Origin: Planctomycetota bacterium
Lineage (GTDB): Bacteria > Planctomycetota > Planctomycetia > Planctomycetales > Planctomycetaceae
Length of the DNA: 10,006 bases
Direction of reading: 5' to 3'
Assembly: GCA_026692825.1 (NCBI GenBank)
Contig: JAPLOC010000405.1
Span: 1-10,006, forward strand
Of the stretch, positions 1 to 7,405 are shown piece after piece. Within the stretch, counting starts at the first letter, position 1; each line of letters opens with the position of its first letter. The translations under genes were made by a program, and so were the position numbers. Under the pieces are notes generated by a model. The model was not told the DNA's origin and ran no database searches. It saw only the letters and a program-made list of their open reading frames with translations.

Positions 1-834
1 CCGGTGTCCATTCCAATGAACAGCCAGTCGGCGTTTTGGATCGCGAAGTAGCTCGCCTTCTGACCCAGTTGGTCGACCAGAAAGTAATAGCCTTCGCCCC
101 CAGAGTACATGTCGTGATTTCCCGCCAGACTGAAACAAGGGGGAGACCCGGAACTGTAAACTGATTTGATCACGTTCAGAAACCGTTCCTGAACTTCGTC
201 TTTTGTTCCCGAGTAGTAGATGTCCCCAAGGTGCATCAGAATGTCGGGCTTGAAGCCCTTAATCTGCTGGAGCAATGTGATCGCGTCGCTGGTACCGGTC
301 CCCCAGTCGCCGAACAGGGCGATTTTGGCTTTGGCGGAAACGGGTGTCGGGAGAATATTGTTCAGCCCGGCCCGGTAGGGGATCGTCCCCTTCTGAAGTT
401 GAAAGTGTGCGACATACTCTTTGATGCAAGTCCCCCAGAATGGATCACAGACGTTGAAGTCGAATTCGTTCTGCAGGATTTTGACTTGATCCTCGGTCCC
501 AAACACCTTCGCTTTCGCGATTTGCAGCGCGAGGGACGCACACCGCTTCGCCGCGTCGATCGTGCTGACCGCCTCGAGCCCGGCGTCCACGCCTTCCAAT
601 CCAACTGACGGAGCTGCGGCCAATGTTCCCGTCACCCGCCCCTGAGACAACTCTTCCCGTTCGAGAAACTGGGAGTTCACCGGGAGATTCGCCCCCCGCC
701 CCCGTAGTCACCCCTTCCGTCGGTGCGGAAACCGACTCCAAAGCCGCAGTCTCCTTGGAAGCCTTTTCGACGATGCTCTGCCAAACGGAATCGTGCGGAT
801 CTCGAACCGTGACAATGCGGCGTTTTTTCGACAT
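1..834 (-). CDS. Calcineurin-like metallophosphoesterase, frameshifted and cut by the window edge
   Basis: The protein runs off the left edge. Three phosphoesterase blocks are visible: ALFGDWGTG (coded about 323-297), HLGDIYYSGT (about 233-204) and LAGNHDMYSGG (about 128-96). They supply the expected metal-binding Asp, Asp and Asn-His; later His motifs lie outside the window. The family hydrolyses phosphomonoesters or diesters with two metal ions, and the substrate cannot be told. The start at 834 (MSKKRRIVTV) has a good ribosome site, AGGAAG, six bases upstream. The first 47 or so codons are in one frame and the phosphoesterase domain is in another. Dropping one base of the G6 run at 692-697 joins them into one plausible protein. 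Past that run the first frame becomes Arg/Gly-rich nonsense and stops at 445. The domain frame has no ATG and follows a stop at 710-708. This is either a sequencing error or a pseudogene. Confidence 0.85.
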
Positions 835-889
835 GGCGTGCTTCCTTTTCGACTCTGGCCGGGGGGTGACACTGAAACGTAACTGCGGG

Positions 890-918
890 ATTCTCACACG
901 AATCGACAGAGAGTTCAA
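890..918 (-). promoter_or_regulatory. Possible sigma-70 promoter for the metallophosphoesterase
   Basis: On the minus strand TTGAAC (918-913) and GAGAAT (895-890) are separated by exactly 17 bases; each matches the consensus at four of six positions. The -35 box is one half of a near-perfect palindrome, GTTCAACTTGAAC (925-913). Transcription would start near 883, about 50 bases before the ATG at 834. The assignment is by eye and unconfirmed. Confidence 0.35.
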
Positions 919-958
919 GTTGAACGTGAATCCTCAACATACATAATCCCCCAACCGC

Positions 959-2365
959 TCAATGCCCCCCCTGCCCCGAAAGTTGTTTCACCAGTTCGCC
1001 GACCACCTGTTTCGCGTCGCCGAACAGCATGTAGGTTCGGTCGGCGAAGTACAACGCGTTTTCGATCCCGGCGAATCCTGGGTTCATCGATCGTTTGATG
1101 CAGAAGCACGACCGCGCCTTGTCGGCGTCGATGATTGGCATCCCGTAGATCGGACTCGATTCGTCAGTGCGCGCCGCCGGGTTCACGACATCGTTCGCAC
1201 CGATCACCAGCACGACATCTGCCTGCGGCAGATCCGGGTTGATTTCGTCCATTTCCATCAGTTTGTCATACGGAATCTCCGCCTCGGCCAACAACACGTT
1301 CATATGGCCCGGCATGCGCCCCGCGACGGGATGAATCGCGAACCGCACATCGACACCCCGCTTCGTCAGTTGATCATAGAGTTCGCGTACCCGGTGTTGT
1401 GCTTGCGCGACCGCCATGCCGTAACCGGGAACGATCACCACCAGACTGGCCTGCTCCATGATCTGGGCGGCCCCTTCAATCGTCTCGCTCTTTGCGATTT
1501 TCTGATCACCGGCCACCGCCGTGGACTGCACCTGGCCAAACGCGCCGAACAGCACGTTGGTGAACGAACGGTTCATCGCCTTGCACATGATGATCGACAG
1601 AATCAACCCCGAAGACCCATCGAGCGCGCCGGCGGTAATCAGCAGCTTGTTGTTGAGAACAAAACCCATCGCCACCGCCGCCAGCCCGGCATAGGAATTC
1701 AGGATCGAAATCACAGTCGGCATGTCGGCACCGCCGATCGGCATCACCAGCATCCAGCCGAAATTGAGCGCCAGAAATACGACGATCAGAAACAGCACCG
1801 GTGCCCAGGCCCCACCAGGAGACCACATCAGCAGCAGTCCCAAGCCGACGGCCAACAGCAACGCCAGCAGATTGACCACGTTCTGTCCGCGATAGACCCA
1901 GGGGCGCTGAGGGATCCACTTCACTTCCTGAAGTTTCGCGGCGGCGATGAGACTTCCCGTCACTGTGAGAAATCCCAGGATCACCTCGGCCAGTATCGCA
2001 AAAGTGATGAAGGGGGTCAGATGGGGAGTTCCCGGCTCGGCGTGCCAGTAGAAAAACTTCGCGGTCCCGACCAGACCCGCCGCCAAGCCGCCAAACGCAT
2101 GGGACAGCGCGGTTCGCTGGGGAACCGCGGTGAGCGGCACCTGCGAGAGCCAGACACCCAGCACGGTCGCGGGAATGATCGGAATGATGATCCACAAATG
2201 CCGGGTGATGTCGGGTTCGCCCCAGGTCGCCAGAATCGCGACGAGCATCGCGATAGCGCCTGCGAAGACGCCGCGACGGGCGGTTTTGGGATCGCTCATC
2301 CAGTGCAACGAGAGTACAAACAGCGCGGTCCCCAGCAGGTACGCCAGTTGAACAAGCAGATTCAT
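959..2365 (-). CDS. pntB: NAD(P) transhydrogenase subunit beta
   Basis: This is the beta subunit of the membrane-bound transhydrogenase, which couples hydride transfer between NADH and NADP+ to proton movement across the membrane. It has 468 residues, close to the usual length. The first 285 or so form many membrane helices, including GGADMPTVISILNSYAG (211-227). His89 in TALSHAFGGLAAG lies in the context of the proton-channel histidine of E. coli PntB. The C-terminal NADP(H)-binding dIII domain is clear: VIVPGYGMAVAQAQ (310-323), HPVAGRMPGHMNVLLAEA (345-362), GANDVVNPAA (389-398), DADKA (413-417) and KRSMNPGFAGIENALY (424-439). The ATG lies inside the stop region of pntAB (ATGA overlap), so the two are translationally coupled. 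No truncation is seen. Confidence 0.97.
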   Translation of the reverse strand: MNLLVQLAYLLGTALFVLSLHWMSDPKTARRGVFAGAIAMLVAILATWGEPDITRHLWIIIPIIPATVLGVWLSQVPLTAVPQRTALSHAFGGLAAGLVGTAKFFYWHAEPGTPHLTPFITFAILAEVILGFLTVTGSLIAAAKLQEVKWIPQRPWVYRGQNVVNLLALLLAVGLGLLLMWSPGGAWAPVLFLIVVFLALNFGWMLVMPIGGADMPTVISILNSYAGLAAVAMGFVLNNKLLITAGALDGSSGLILSIIMCKAMNRSFTNVLFGAFGQVQSTAVAGDQKIAKSETIEGAAQIMEQASLVVIVPGYGMAVAQAQHRVRELYDQLTKRGVDVRFAIHPVAGRMPGHMNVLLAEAEIPYDKLMEMDEINPDLPQADVVLVIGANDVVNPAARTDESSPIYGMPIIDADKARSCFCIKRSMNPGFAGIENALYFADRTYMLFGDAKQVVGELVKQLSGQGGH

Positions 2366-2784
2366 GCCTTGCCCCCGTCCCGCGTCTTGAACATTTTCAG
2401 CATGCGATCGGTGATCAGGAATCCGCTGATGATATTTGTCATCGAGGCGAACAACGCGATCGCCCCCATGACGCGGACACTGGTCGGATAGTGTTCCCCA
2501 CCCGCGAGAAGAATCGCCCCGACGACCGAAATGGCCGAAATCGCGTTGGTGAGCGACATGAGCGGCGTGTGCAGCAGTCGCGACACCCGGCGAATCACGC
2601 CAATTCCAATGAACGACGCCAGCAGAAAGACAAACAGCATCGAGACGAACTCACTGCTGGTGTCGGTCTCGGCGGGAGCCGACTCGGCAACGTCGTCGGC
2701 GGCCGCCCGACTTGCGAGAAACAAACTGAGACACGCCAATCCAAACGGCGTGTGCCAATAGCGGGCAAATTCCGATCGTCGCAC
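2362..2784 (-). CDS. pntAB: NAD(P) transhydrogenase alpha-2 subunit, membrane part
   Basis: This small membrane subunit pairs with PntB in the proton channel of transhydrogenase. From a GTG start at 2784 it has 140 residues: a signal-like N-terminus (Arg-rich start, hydrophobic stretch 12-25, RAAADD), an acidic linker (30-45), a helix at about 47-63, the family motif LLHTPLMSLTNAISAISVVGA (70-90), and a last helix ending NIISGFLITDRMLKMFK (117-133). Family members are often shorter and start near the first helix, so the extension is unusual. An ATG exists at 2865, but its added residues are Cys/Pro/Arg-rich and look non-coding. GGAG lies 10 bases before the GTG. The 3' end overlaps pntB by four bases. 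The usual upstream alpha-1 gene (pntAA, NAD-binding) is not here. Confidence 0.88.
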   Translation of the reverse strand: MRRSEFARYWHTPFGLACLSLFLASRAAADDVAESAPAETDTSSEFVSMLFVFLLASFIGIGVIRRVSRLLHTPLMSLTNAISAISVVGAILLAGGEHYPTSVRVMGAIALFASMTNIISGFLITDRMLKMFKTRDGGKA

Positions 2785-2942
2785 GAGCAGGCGTCTCCAC
2801 TGGAATGCGCGGGGTGATCGCCCGGGGCACCGGGTGGGATTCCCGGGCGAACCGCAGTGTATCACGCGCCGGGTGGTGAAGACAGGAGCCGTCTGTGGTG
2901 ATGAAGTATCCAGACCCCATCCCGAGCATCAGGGCCGAATTT

Positions 2943-3695
2943 TCATCGCCCCGCCAGCAACGGGCCGGTCGCCGACCACTTCAAAAAAATCTGCATCAAC
3001 GATTCACAGCCACTCTGCTCCCGCAACTCGGCGAGCGTCCCTTCGACGACCAATTTGCCGCGGTGCATCAGACCAAATCGGCTGCACATCCGCTCGGCCT
3101 CGTCGAGATGATGCGTACACAGAATCACCGACTTTCCCTGCGATTTCAGCAGCTCGATGAACTCGATAATCACCTGCGTCCCCAGTACGTCCAACCCCAG
3201 TGTCGGTTCATCGAGTAACATCACGGGAGGCTGGTGGATGAGAGCTCGCGCCAGATTCACCCGCTGTTTCTGCCCGGTACTCAAGCCCGAGCAATACCGG
3301 TTGAGCAGTTCTCCCAGGCCCAAAAGTTCTGTAAGCCGCTCCAGTTCGACTTTCGCCGCCGACGGTGGGACACGGTACAGGTCGGCGAAAAACAAGAGCA
3401 TCTCCCGGACCGTGAGATACTGATACAACCCCGTCCCCGCCGACACCAACCCCACCCGCCGCTTCACCTCATCGGGAAAGTCCACCGATCGGAAATCCGC
3501 GATCGACGCGTAACCCGATGTCGGACTCAACAGCCCCAGCAGCATCCGGATCGTAGTGGTCTTCCCCGCCCCGTTCGGCCCCAGCAGTCCATAAACCTCC
3601 CCTGGCGCGACTGTGAACGTCACTCCATCGACGGCCGTCAGTTCCTGCCCCCCCGGCAGCGGAAAGACTTTCGTGAGGTCACGAACGGTGATCAT
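2943..3695 (-). CDS. ABC transporter ATP-binding protein, NatA-like
   Basis: This is a 250-residue nucleotide-binding subunit that would drive an ABC-2 type exporter from the cytoplasmic face. All core motifs are present: Walker A GPNGAGKTT (39-47), signature LSTGQKQR (138-145), Walker B VMLLDEP (158-164), D-loop GLD (167-169) and H-loop CTHH (His195). At the Q-loop the sequence is VSAGTGLYQYLTVRE, without a glutamine in the usual place; this resembles NatA-type sodium-efflux ATPases as I recall them. The C-terminus (EGTLAEL) is typical of the group. No permease is encoded on either side: the next gene downstream is pntAB, and upstream lies a 148-base gap and an unrecognised small gene. The partner must be encoded elsewhere, or the ATPase has another role. 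The substrate is unknown. Confidence 0.93.
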   Translation of the reverse strand: MITVRDLTKVFPLPGGQELTAVDGVTFTVAPGEVYGLLGPNGAGKTTTIRMLLGLLSPTSGYASIADFRSVDFPDEVKRRVGLVSAGTGLYQYLTVREMLLFFADLYRVPPSAAKVELERLTELLGLGELLNRYCSGLSTGQKQRVNLARALIHQPPVMLLDEPTLGLDVLGTQVIIEFIELLKSQGKSVILCTHHLDEAERMCSRFGLMHRGKLVVEGTLAELREQSGCESLMQIFLKWSATGPLLAGR

Positions 3696-3843
3696 GCTTC
3701 CGCCCGATGCTCAGGAGTAGTCGGAGTCGCGTTCAGCGATCGTAGGCGAAGCGGAACTGGCTGTCCGTCGACGCCGCCGACCGGCACCTGCGGTGCGCTC
3801 AGGCGAGCCGTGGAGCGTCCCGCCAACAACGAGTTCGGTGGGT

Positions 3844-4236
3844 TCAATTCTTCGGAGCCGCCAGTTTCGCCCGGATCCTGGGAAAATTCGCCAGCAATGT
3901 CTGAATCGCCCGGTACGCCTCGGCTTCGTTAAACCGCAAAGACGCTCCCGGGTGCCCTTCCAACTGTCCATTCTTGTCGGCCACTGCGGTCACCTCCACC
4001 ACCCCCCGTTCCACCGGTCGATAGTGATATCCCACCGGGGACAGACTCTCGTGACTGAGTCGACGGTTGAGCGCCGCCGTCGCCCGGAAATCACACAAGC
4101 GAGCGGTTAATTCCCACAAAAACGCCATCGCCGGCCGCACGTCGTCGAATTCGGCGAGGGTGTCGTCGAGCGCATCGTGGATCGCTTGCCGCAGCACGTC
4201 GGCATCGAACGTCGTCGGGACTTGCATTCTGGACAT
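3844..4236 (-). CDS. Unrecognised 130-residue protein
   Basis: I do not recognise this family. The protein is soluble-looking, with no signal peptide and no membrane helix. It is mixed in charge, with an acidic helix-like N-terminal part (DALDDTLAEFDDV, about 21-33) followed by AMAFLWELTARLCDF (36-50), then GYHYRPVERGVVEVTAVADKNG (about 69-90), which could be beta-strand, and a helical end (FNEAEAYRAIQTLLANFP). Coding is well supported. The ATG at 4236 is preceded by GAGGTGGAG at a five-base spacing, the best ribosome site in the window. That site overlaps the stop of the preceding HExxH gene, so the two genes are only 12 bases apart and surely co-transcribed with the regulator. Codon use looks like its neighbours. 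About 148 bases separate it from the ABC ATPase downstream. Confidence 0.75.
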   Translation of the reverse strand: MSRMQVPTTFDADVLRQAIHDALDDTLAEFDDVRPAMAFLWELTARLCDFRATAALNRRLSHESLSPVGYHYRPVERGVVEVTAVADKNGQLEGHPGASLRFNEAEAYRAIQTLLANFPRIRAKLAAPKN

Positions 4237-4248
4237 CTTGACTCCACC

Positions 4249-4659
4249 TCACGAGGCATGAGGATCGGACAACTCAAACGCTTCTCTCTCAAAGGGATTC
4301 TCGCGATAGGCCGGCCTCCCTTGCAATACCAACCAGCCGCTCGCCAGAAAATACAGCGGAATGAACAGCGGTCCGAACCGTTCGTATTGACGGACGTGTA
4401 CGTGTTCGTGATCCCGACAGCGAGCCAGACAATCGGTGTCGCGGCCCAAAATCACATGTCCCAAAGTCAGCGCCGACGCCCCCCCCGCCAGCGGAATCAA
4501 CCGCCGCAATCCCCAGGCAACCGCTCCCCCGTGTATCTCCAGCGCACCACGAACGAATTGGAATCGGCCCCCGGTGGCCAGCGCGGCCGGCAGCCACAGC
4601 AAACCCAGAAAAGTCGCCGGGAATGCCCAGATTCTGCGGAAAACTCGCCAACGATGCAT
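4249..4659 (-). CDS. Small membrane protein with HExxHxxQ metal-site motif
   Basis: The 136-residue protein has a hydrophobic N-terminal segment (about 11-28), a second moderately hydrophobic stretch (about 51-72), then the motif DHEHVHVRQ (83-91), giving HExxH at 84-88 with Gln at 91. A further hydrophobic segment follows (GPLFIPLYFLASGWLVL, 96-112) and then ENPFEREAF (120-128). HExxH followed by a downstream Glu-x-x-Ala element is the layout of zincin-type metallopeptidases, and HExxHxxQ is also seen in DUF4157-like proteins. Peptidase activity is an inference from the motif alone. The ATG at 4659 lies one base after the TGA of the sigma-54 regulator (TGACATG), which implies translational coupling. 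An in-frame ATG at 4758 would overlap the regulator deeply and add basic, low-quality sequence, so it was not used. Confidence 0.8.
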   Translation of the reverse strand: MHRWRVFRRIWAFPATFLGLLWLPAALATGGRFQFVRGALEIHGGAVAWGLRRLIPLAGGASALTLGHVILGRDTDCLARCRDHEHVHVRQYERFGPLFIPLYFLASGWLVLQGRPAYRENPFEREAFELSDPHAS

Positions 4660-4660
4660 G

Positions 4661-6697
4661 TCAGTCGCGATCTTGGAAGGTGCGATGTTCCTCCATCTCC
4701 AGTTGCCGCATCTTACGATACAGATTCGACCGATGCAGCCCCAGAAATTTCGCCGCATCCGTCATATTTCCTCCCACCCGTTTAATCATCCGCCGGATGT
4801 AACCCGCTTGAAACTGCGCCGTCGCCTCGGTGAGCCCGGTATCCGCCGAGTCCAGCGACGAGTCCCGTTCGGGGTTGATAATGAACGCCAGGTCAGACGC
4901 TTCCACGGAATCGCCGGTCGCCAGAAACGCGACCCGCTCCATGAGATTGCGAAGCTCCCGCACATTTCCGGGCCACGCATGCCCCTGCAGACGGGTTCGG
5001 GCCTCCGCCGACAGCCCGAGCTTGCGGCGGCCCGCCTGAGTCGCGAAGCGATCGAGAAAGAACTCGGCGAGCGGCAACACGTCGTCGGGCCGATCGCGCA
5101 AGGGGGGCAACTCGACCGAGACAACTCCCAACCGATAGTAAAGATCCTCGCGGAATTTTCGCTCCCGGACCGCGTTCGCCAGGTTGACGTTTGTCGCGGC
5201 GACAACCCGCACATTGATCCGTATGGCCTGGGAACCCCCGACCCGGGTGATCACACGTTGCTCAAGAACGCGCAGCAACTTTGCCTGTCCGTTGGGACTC
5301 ATGTCGCCGATTTCGTCGAGGAAAATCGTCCCTCCCTCCGCGAGTTCAAATTTGCCAGCGCGTGTTTCGCGAGCGTCAGTGAACGCCCCACGTTCGTGGC
5401 CAAACAGTTCGCTTTCCAGTAGAGACTCGGCCATCGCGGCGCAATTGACCGCGACAAACGGATGGTCACGTCGGGGGCCATGGCAATGCAGCGCCTGCGC
5501 GACCACTTCCTTCCCGGTCCCGCTTTCCCCCAGAACCAGTACCGGCAAATCGGTCTGTGCGAGCCGGTCGACCGTCGCTCGCAACGCGACAATCTGGGGA
5601 CTGTTGCCCACAATGGTGACCTGTTGTTTGAACTGGTCGGTCAACTGACTTTGGCGGCGAATCAACTGCTCGCGCTCGCGGGTGTTGTCCAAAGCGACCA
5701 CTGCTTGCCGGCCCAGTTCCGTCAATGTTTCCTCGTCGAGTGCCGTAAAATCTCCGGTGATACGATTGAGAACTTCAAATGCGCCGACACGCTGACCGTC
5801 AGACGTCACCAGGGGCACGCACAACAGATTGCGCGTCCGGTAGCCGGTTTTCAGGTCGACGTCGCGGTTGAACCGCGGATCCTGGTAGGCGTCGTCGACC
5901 CGAATCACGGTTCCATGCTGGACACATTCGCCGACGATCCCCTGATCGTCGGGGATTCGCAGAATTCCCCCCGCCACGCCGAGTGCCGGGCAGGCCATCA
6001 GTTCGTGGTGCGGTCGATCCCAGATAAAGATGCTGGCGCGATCGGTCTCGAGCAACCGGGCCGCTTCCCGGGCGATGCGTTCGAGCAACGGCTGCATCTC
6101 TCGGATCGAGGCGAGTTGCGAGGCGATTTGCAGCGTGCCCCGCAGCCGGGCGGCCCGTTCGACCCCCAGCGCTTGCCGGCGGACAATATCGAGTCCGTAT
6201 CCAAATGCACGCGAAAGTGCGAGAAAACTCGCCAACGGACGGATTGGTTCACCACGCGTTGCCAAGACCAGCACCTCGCTGGGATTTGAATCACGTCGCA
6301 AGGGGGCAGCCAGCAGTGTCCAACTTCCATTTGGAAGAGAGAGTTCGATCGAGCCGGCGGCCGAGCGGTCGAGAACCTGGCCAAAAAACCACGCGGGCCA
6401 GTTCGGAACCGGGCAGCGACCGAATTCCCCGGTACAGTTCCAGCCCTCCCGCCGCTCGACCAAGCCGATCCACGGGGCGGCGAATTCCGACGCCATGTCC
6501 GGTAGCTGCTCGCGCAGGAAGCCACTGGGCGACTCCGAAGCCAACGCCGCGTCCAGGAGTCGAATTGAAAGCTGGAGTTCCAGCGATCCCGGCGAATTGC
6601 GGGCCAGCCATGGGGTTTGCTCCCAGGGTTGCCAGACCGGCTCGGAATGAGGAAACGGCGAACTGGCACCGGCTGATGCCGAAGGCGACACATCCAT
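4661..6697 (-). CDS. Sigma-54-dependent transcriptional activator (GAF, AAA+, Fis-type HTH)
   Basis: From the ATG at 6697 this has 678 residues. An N-terminal region without clear family (1-185) is followed by a GAF domain (about 190-340, with FRYGYRTRNLLCVPL-like context around 285-296), then a sigma-54 AAA+ core. The core shows Walker A GESGTGKE (390-397), the sigma-54 contact loop written GAFTDA (437-442), Walker B GGTIFLDEIGD (455-465) and REDLYYRL (516-523). The C-terminus is a Fis-type helix-turn-helix, GNMTDAAKFLGLHRSNLYRK (643-662). Such proteins bind upstream sites and open sigma-54 promoters after a signal reaches the GAF domain. No receiver domain is present. A GTG at 6814 would add 39 Ser/Val/Cys-rich residues over the dyad at 6724-6748; the ATG is preferred although its ribosome site is weak. 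The gene leads a tight cluster with the two small genes downstream. Confidence 0.95.
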   Translation of the reverse strand: MDVSPSASAGASSPFPHSEPVWQPWEQTPWLARNSPGSLELQLSIRLLDAALASESPSGFLREQLPDMASEFAAPWIGLVERREGWNCTGEFGRCPVPNWPAWFFGQVLDRSAAGSIELSLPNGSWTLLAAPLRRDSNPSEVLVLATRGEPIRPLASFLALSRAFGYGLDIVRRQALGVERAARLRGTLQIASQLASIREMQPLLERIAREAARLLETDRASIFIWDRPHHELMACPALGVAGGILRIPDDQGIVGECVQHGTVIRVDDAYQDPRFNRDVDLKTGYRTRNLLCVPLVTSDGQRVGAFEVLNRITGDFTALDEETLTELGRQAVVALDNTREREQLIRRQSQLTDQFKQQVTIVGNSPQIVALRATVDRLAQTDLPVLVLGESGTGKEVVAQALHCHGPRRDHPFVAVNCAAMAESLLESELFGHERGAFTDARETRAGKFELAEGGTIFLDEIGDMSPNGQAKLLRVLEQRVITRVGGSQAIRINVRVVAATNVNLANAVRERKFREDLYYRLGVVSVELPPLRDRPDDVLPLAEFFLDRFATQAGRRKLGLSAEARTRLQGHAWPGNVRELRNLMERVAFLATGDSVEASDLAFIINPERDSSLDSADTGLTEATAQFQAGYIRRMIKRVGGNMTDAAKFLGLHRSNLYRKMRQLEMEEHRTFQDRD

Positions 6698-6723
6698 GAT
6701 ATCGGTTTGATCCTGTGCTGGCC

Positions 6724-6748
6724 GTGACAACCGCACGCTGGTTGTCAC
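6724..6748. promoter_or_regulatory. Perfect 9-bp dyad upstream of the sigma-54 activator gene
   Basis: GTGACAACC (6724-6732) and GGTTGTCAC (6740-6748) are perfect inverted repeats around a seven-base centre, 26 bases before the ATG at 6697. This could be an operator, for example for autoregulation, or a hairpin in the leader of the mRNA. No U-rich tail follows on the minus strand, so it is not a terminator. The core GACAAC recurs at 6784-6789 and 6964-6969. Confidence 0.45.
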
Positions 6749-7000
6749 TTGGGAACGGCAGCTTACCAACAGTGAATCATTTCGACAACACACCACTGGA
6801 GACACTGCCAACACTTTGATGCACCCGACAGGTGATTCCAGTCAGGGACAAGCTCAGGCGTTCCGGATCTCCATCCGTCTACGCAAGAAGTTGCGCTCTC
6901 GGATCGGGGAGATGGTGAACACCCGGCCTCATCTTTCGGCTCATGCCGGTCGAATTATTGGAAGACAACTTCACAATACTGGCACCTTCACCACCCCAGT
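6749..7000. other. Intergenic region without a supported gene
   Basis: This stretch lies between the leader of the sigma-54 activator (minus strand) and the possible plus-strand gene at 7001. Short open frames exist on both strands, but none has a ribosome site or gene-like protein. I found no convincing sigma-54 promoter (TGGCAC...TTGC) on either strand. It probably holds the divergent promoters. Confidence 0.5.
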
Positions 7001-7312
7001 ATGACATCGTGTGATTTGACTGCGGAATCACGCGAAGCCGCCCGAAGGGACTGGCTGTGTACCGATTGCCAGACCGCGATTGCCGGCGTCGGCCCATTCG
7101 ATGTTTGTATTGTCAATCGAAAGATACCGGCACGATCACTCTCGTGGATTGTGCCGGGGGGCATCTGCGTTGTTCATCACGATCTCCTGGACAAGTTGAG
7201 CCAATGGCTCACGTTAAAAACAATGTCGACTGGCCACATGCTTGACGCGAATGGACGTGAATTCCGCATACCGCGACGCGGTGGTTTCGACGGTCGGTTT
7301 TTCCCCTTCTGA
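7001..7312 (+). CDS. Possible small CxxC-containing protein
   Basis: This 103-residue frame is the only plus-strand candidate with gene-like composition. After a charged start it reads RRDWLCTDCQ (15-24), a CxxC pair as in small zinc-binding or rubredoxin-like knuckles. Next come GVGPFDVCIVNRK (about 29-41) and an alternating hydrophobic stretch SLSWIVPGGICVVHHDLLDKL (47-67), then GREFRIPRRGGFDGRF near the end. From memory it resembles small planctomycete proteins whose front end is W-C-x-x-C, then PGVGPxDV; those are longer and carry more cysteines, so this may be truncated. Against it: no ribosome site is visible before the ATG, and its codon use is ordinary rather than decisive. A possible terminator lies 94 bases downstream on the same strand. 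No function is assigned. Confidence 0.42.
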   Translation: MTSCDLTAESREAARRDWLCTDCQTAIAGVGPFDVCIVNRKIPARSLSWIVPGGICVVHHDLLDKLSQWLTLKTMSTGHMLDANGREFRIPRRGGFDGRFFPF

Positions 7313-7405
7313 CTCTTGGTGACTTGCGCCAAGCGCCCGACCCGCAACGTCAGTGTCCAATCGACTCCACTGAAGGTTGTCCAGCGAGGGTGCCTTACCA
7401 TTCTG

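Noticed and set aside
445..697. Continuation of the first metallophosphoesterase frame past the G6 run down to 445
   Set aside because: The residues turn into Arg/Gly-rich sequence typical of an out-of-frame read, while the overlapping frame leads into the phosphoesterase domain.
962..2491. Long plus-strand open frame of 509 codons antisense to pntB
   Set aside because: It is rich in His, Arg and Gln and low in hydrophobic residues, as expected for the reverse of a GC-rich membrane gene. pntB on the other strand is certain.
2866..2942. Possible terminator or promoter between the ABC ATPase and pntAB
   Set aside because: GC-rich repeats such as CCCGGG occur around 2821-2850, but no stem followed by a T run and no well-spaced -35/-10 pair was found.
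4660..4758. Extended ATG start (4758) for the HExxH protein
   Set aside because: It would overlap the regulator's HTH coding region by nearly 100 bases and add basic, Trp/Cys-rich sequence. The ATG at 4659, one base after the regulator stop, is more plausible.
6698..6814. GTG start at 6814 for the sigma-54 activator
   Set aside because: The added 39 residues look like translated non-coding sequence and would place the perfect dyad inside the gene.
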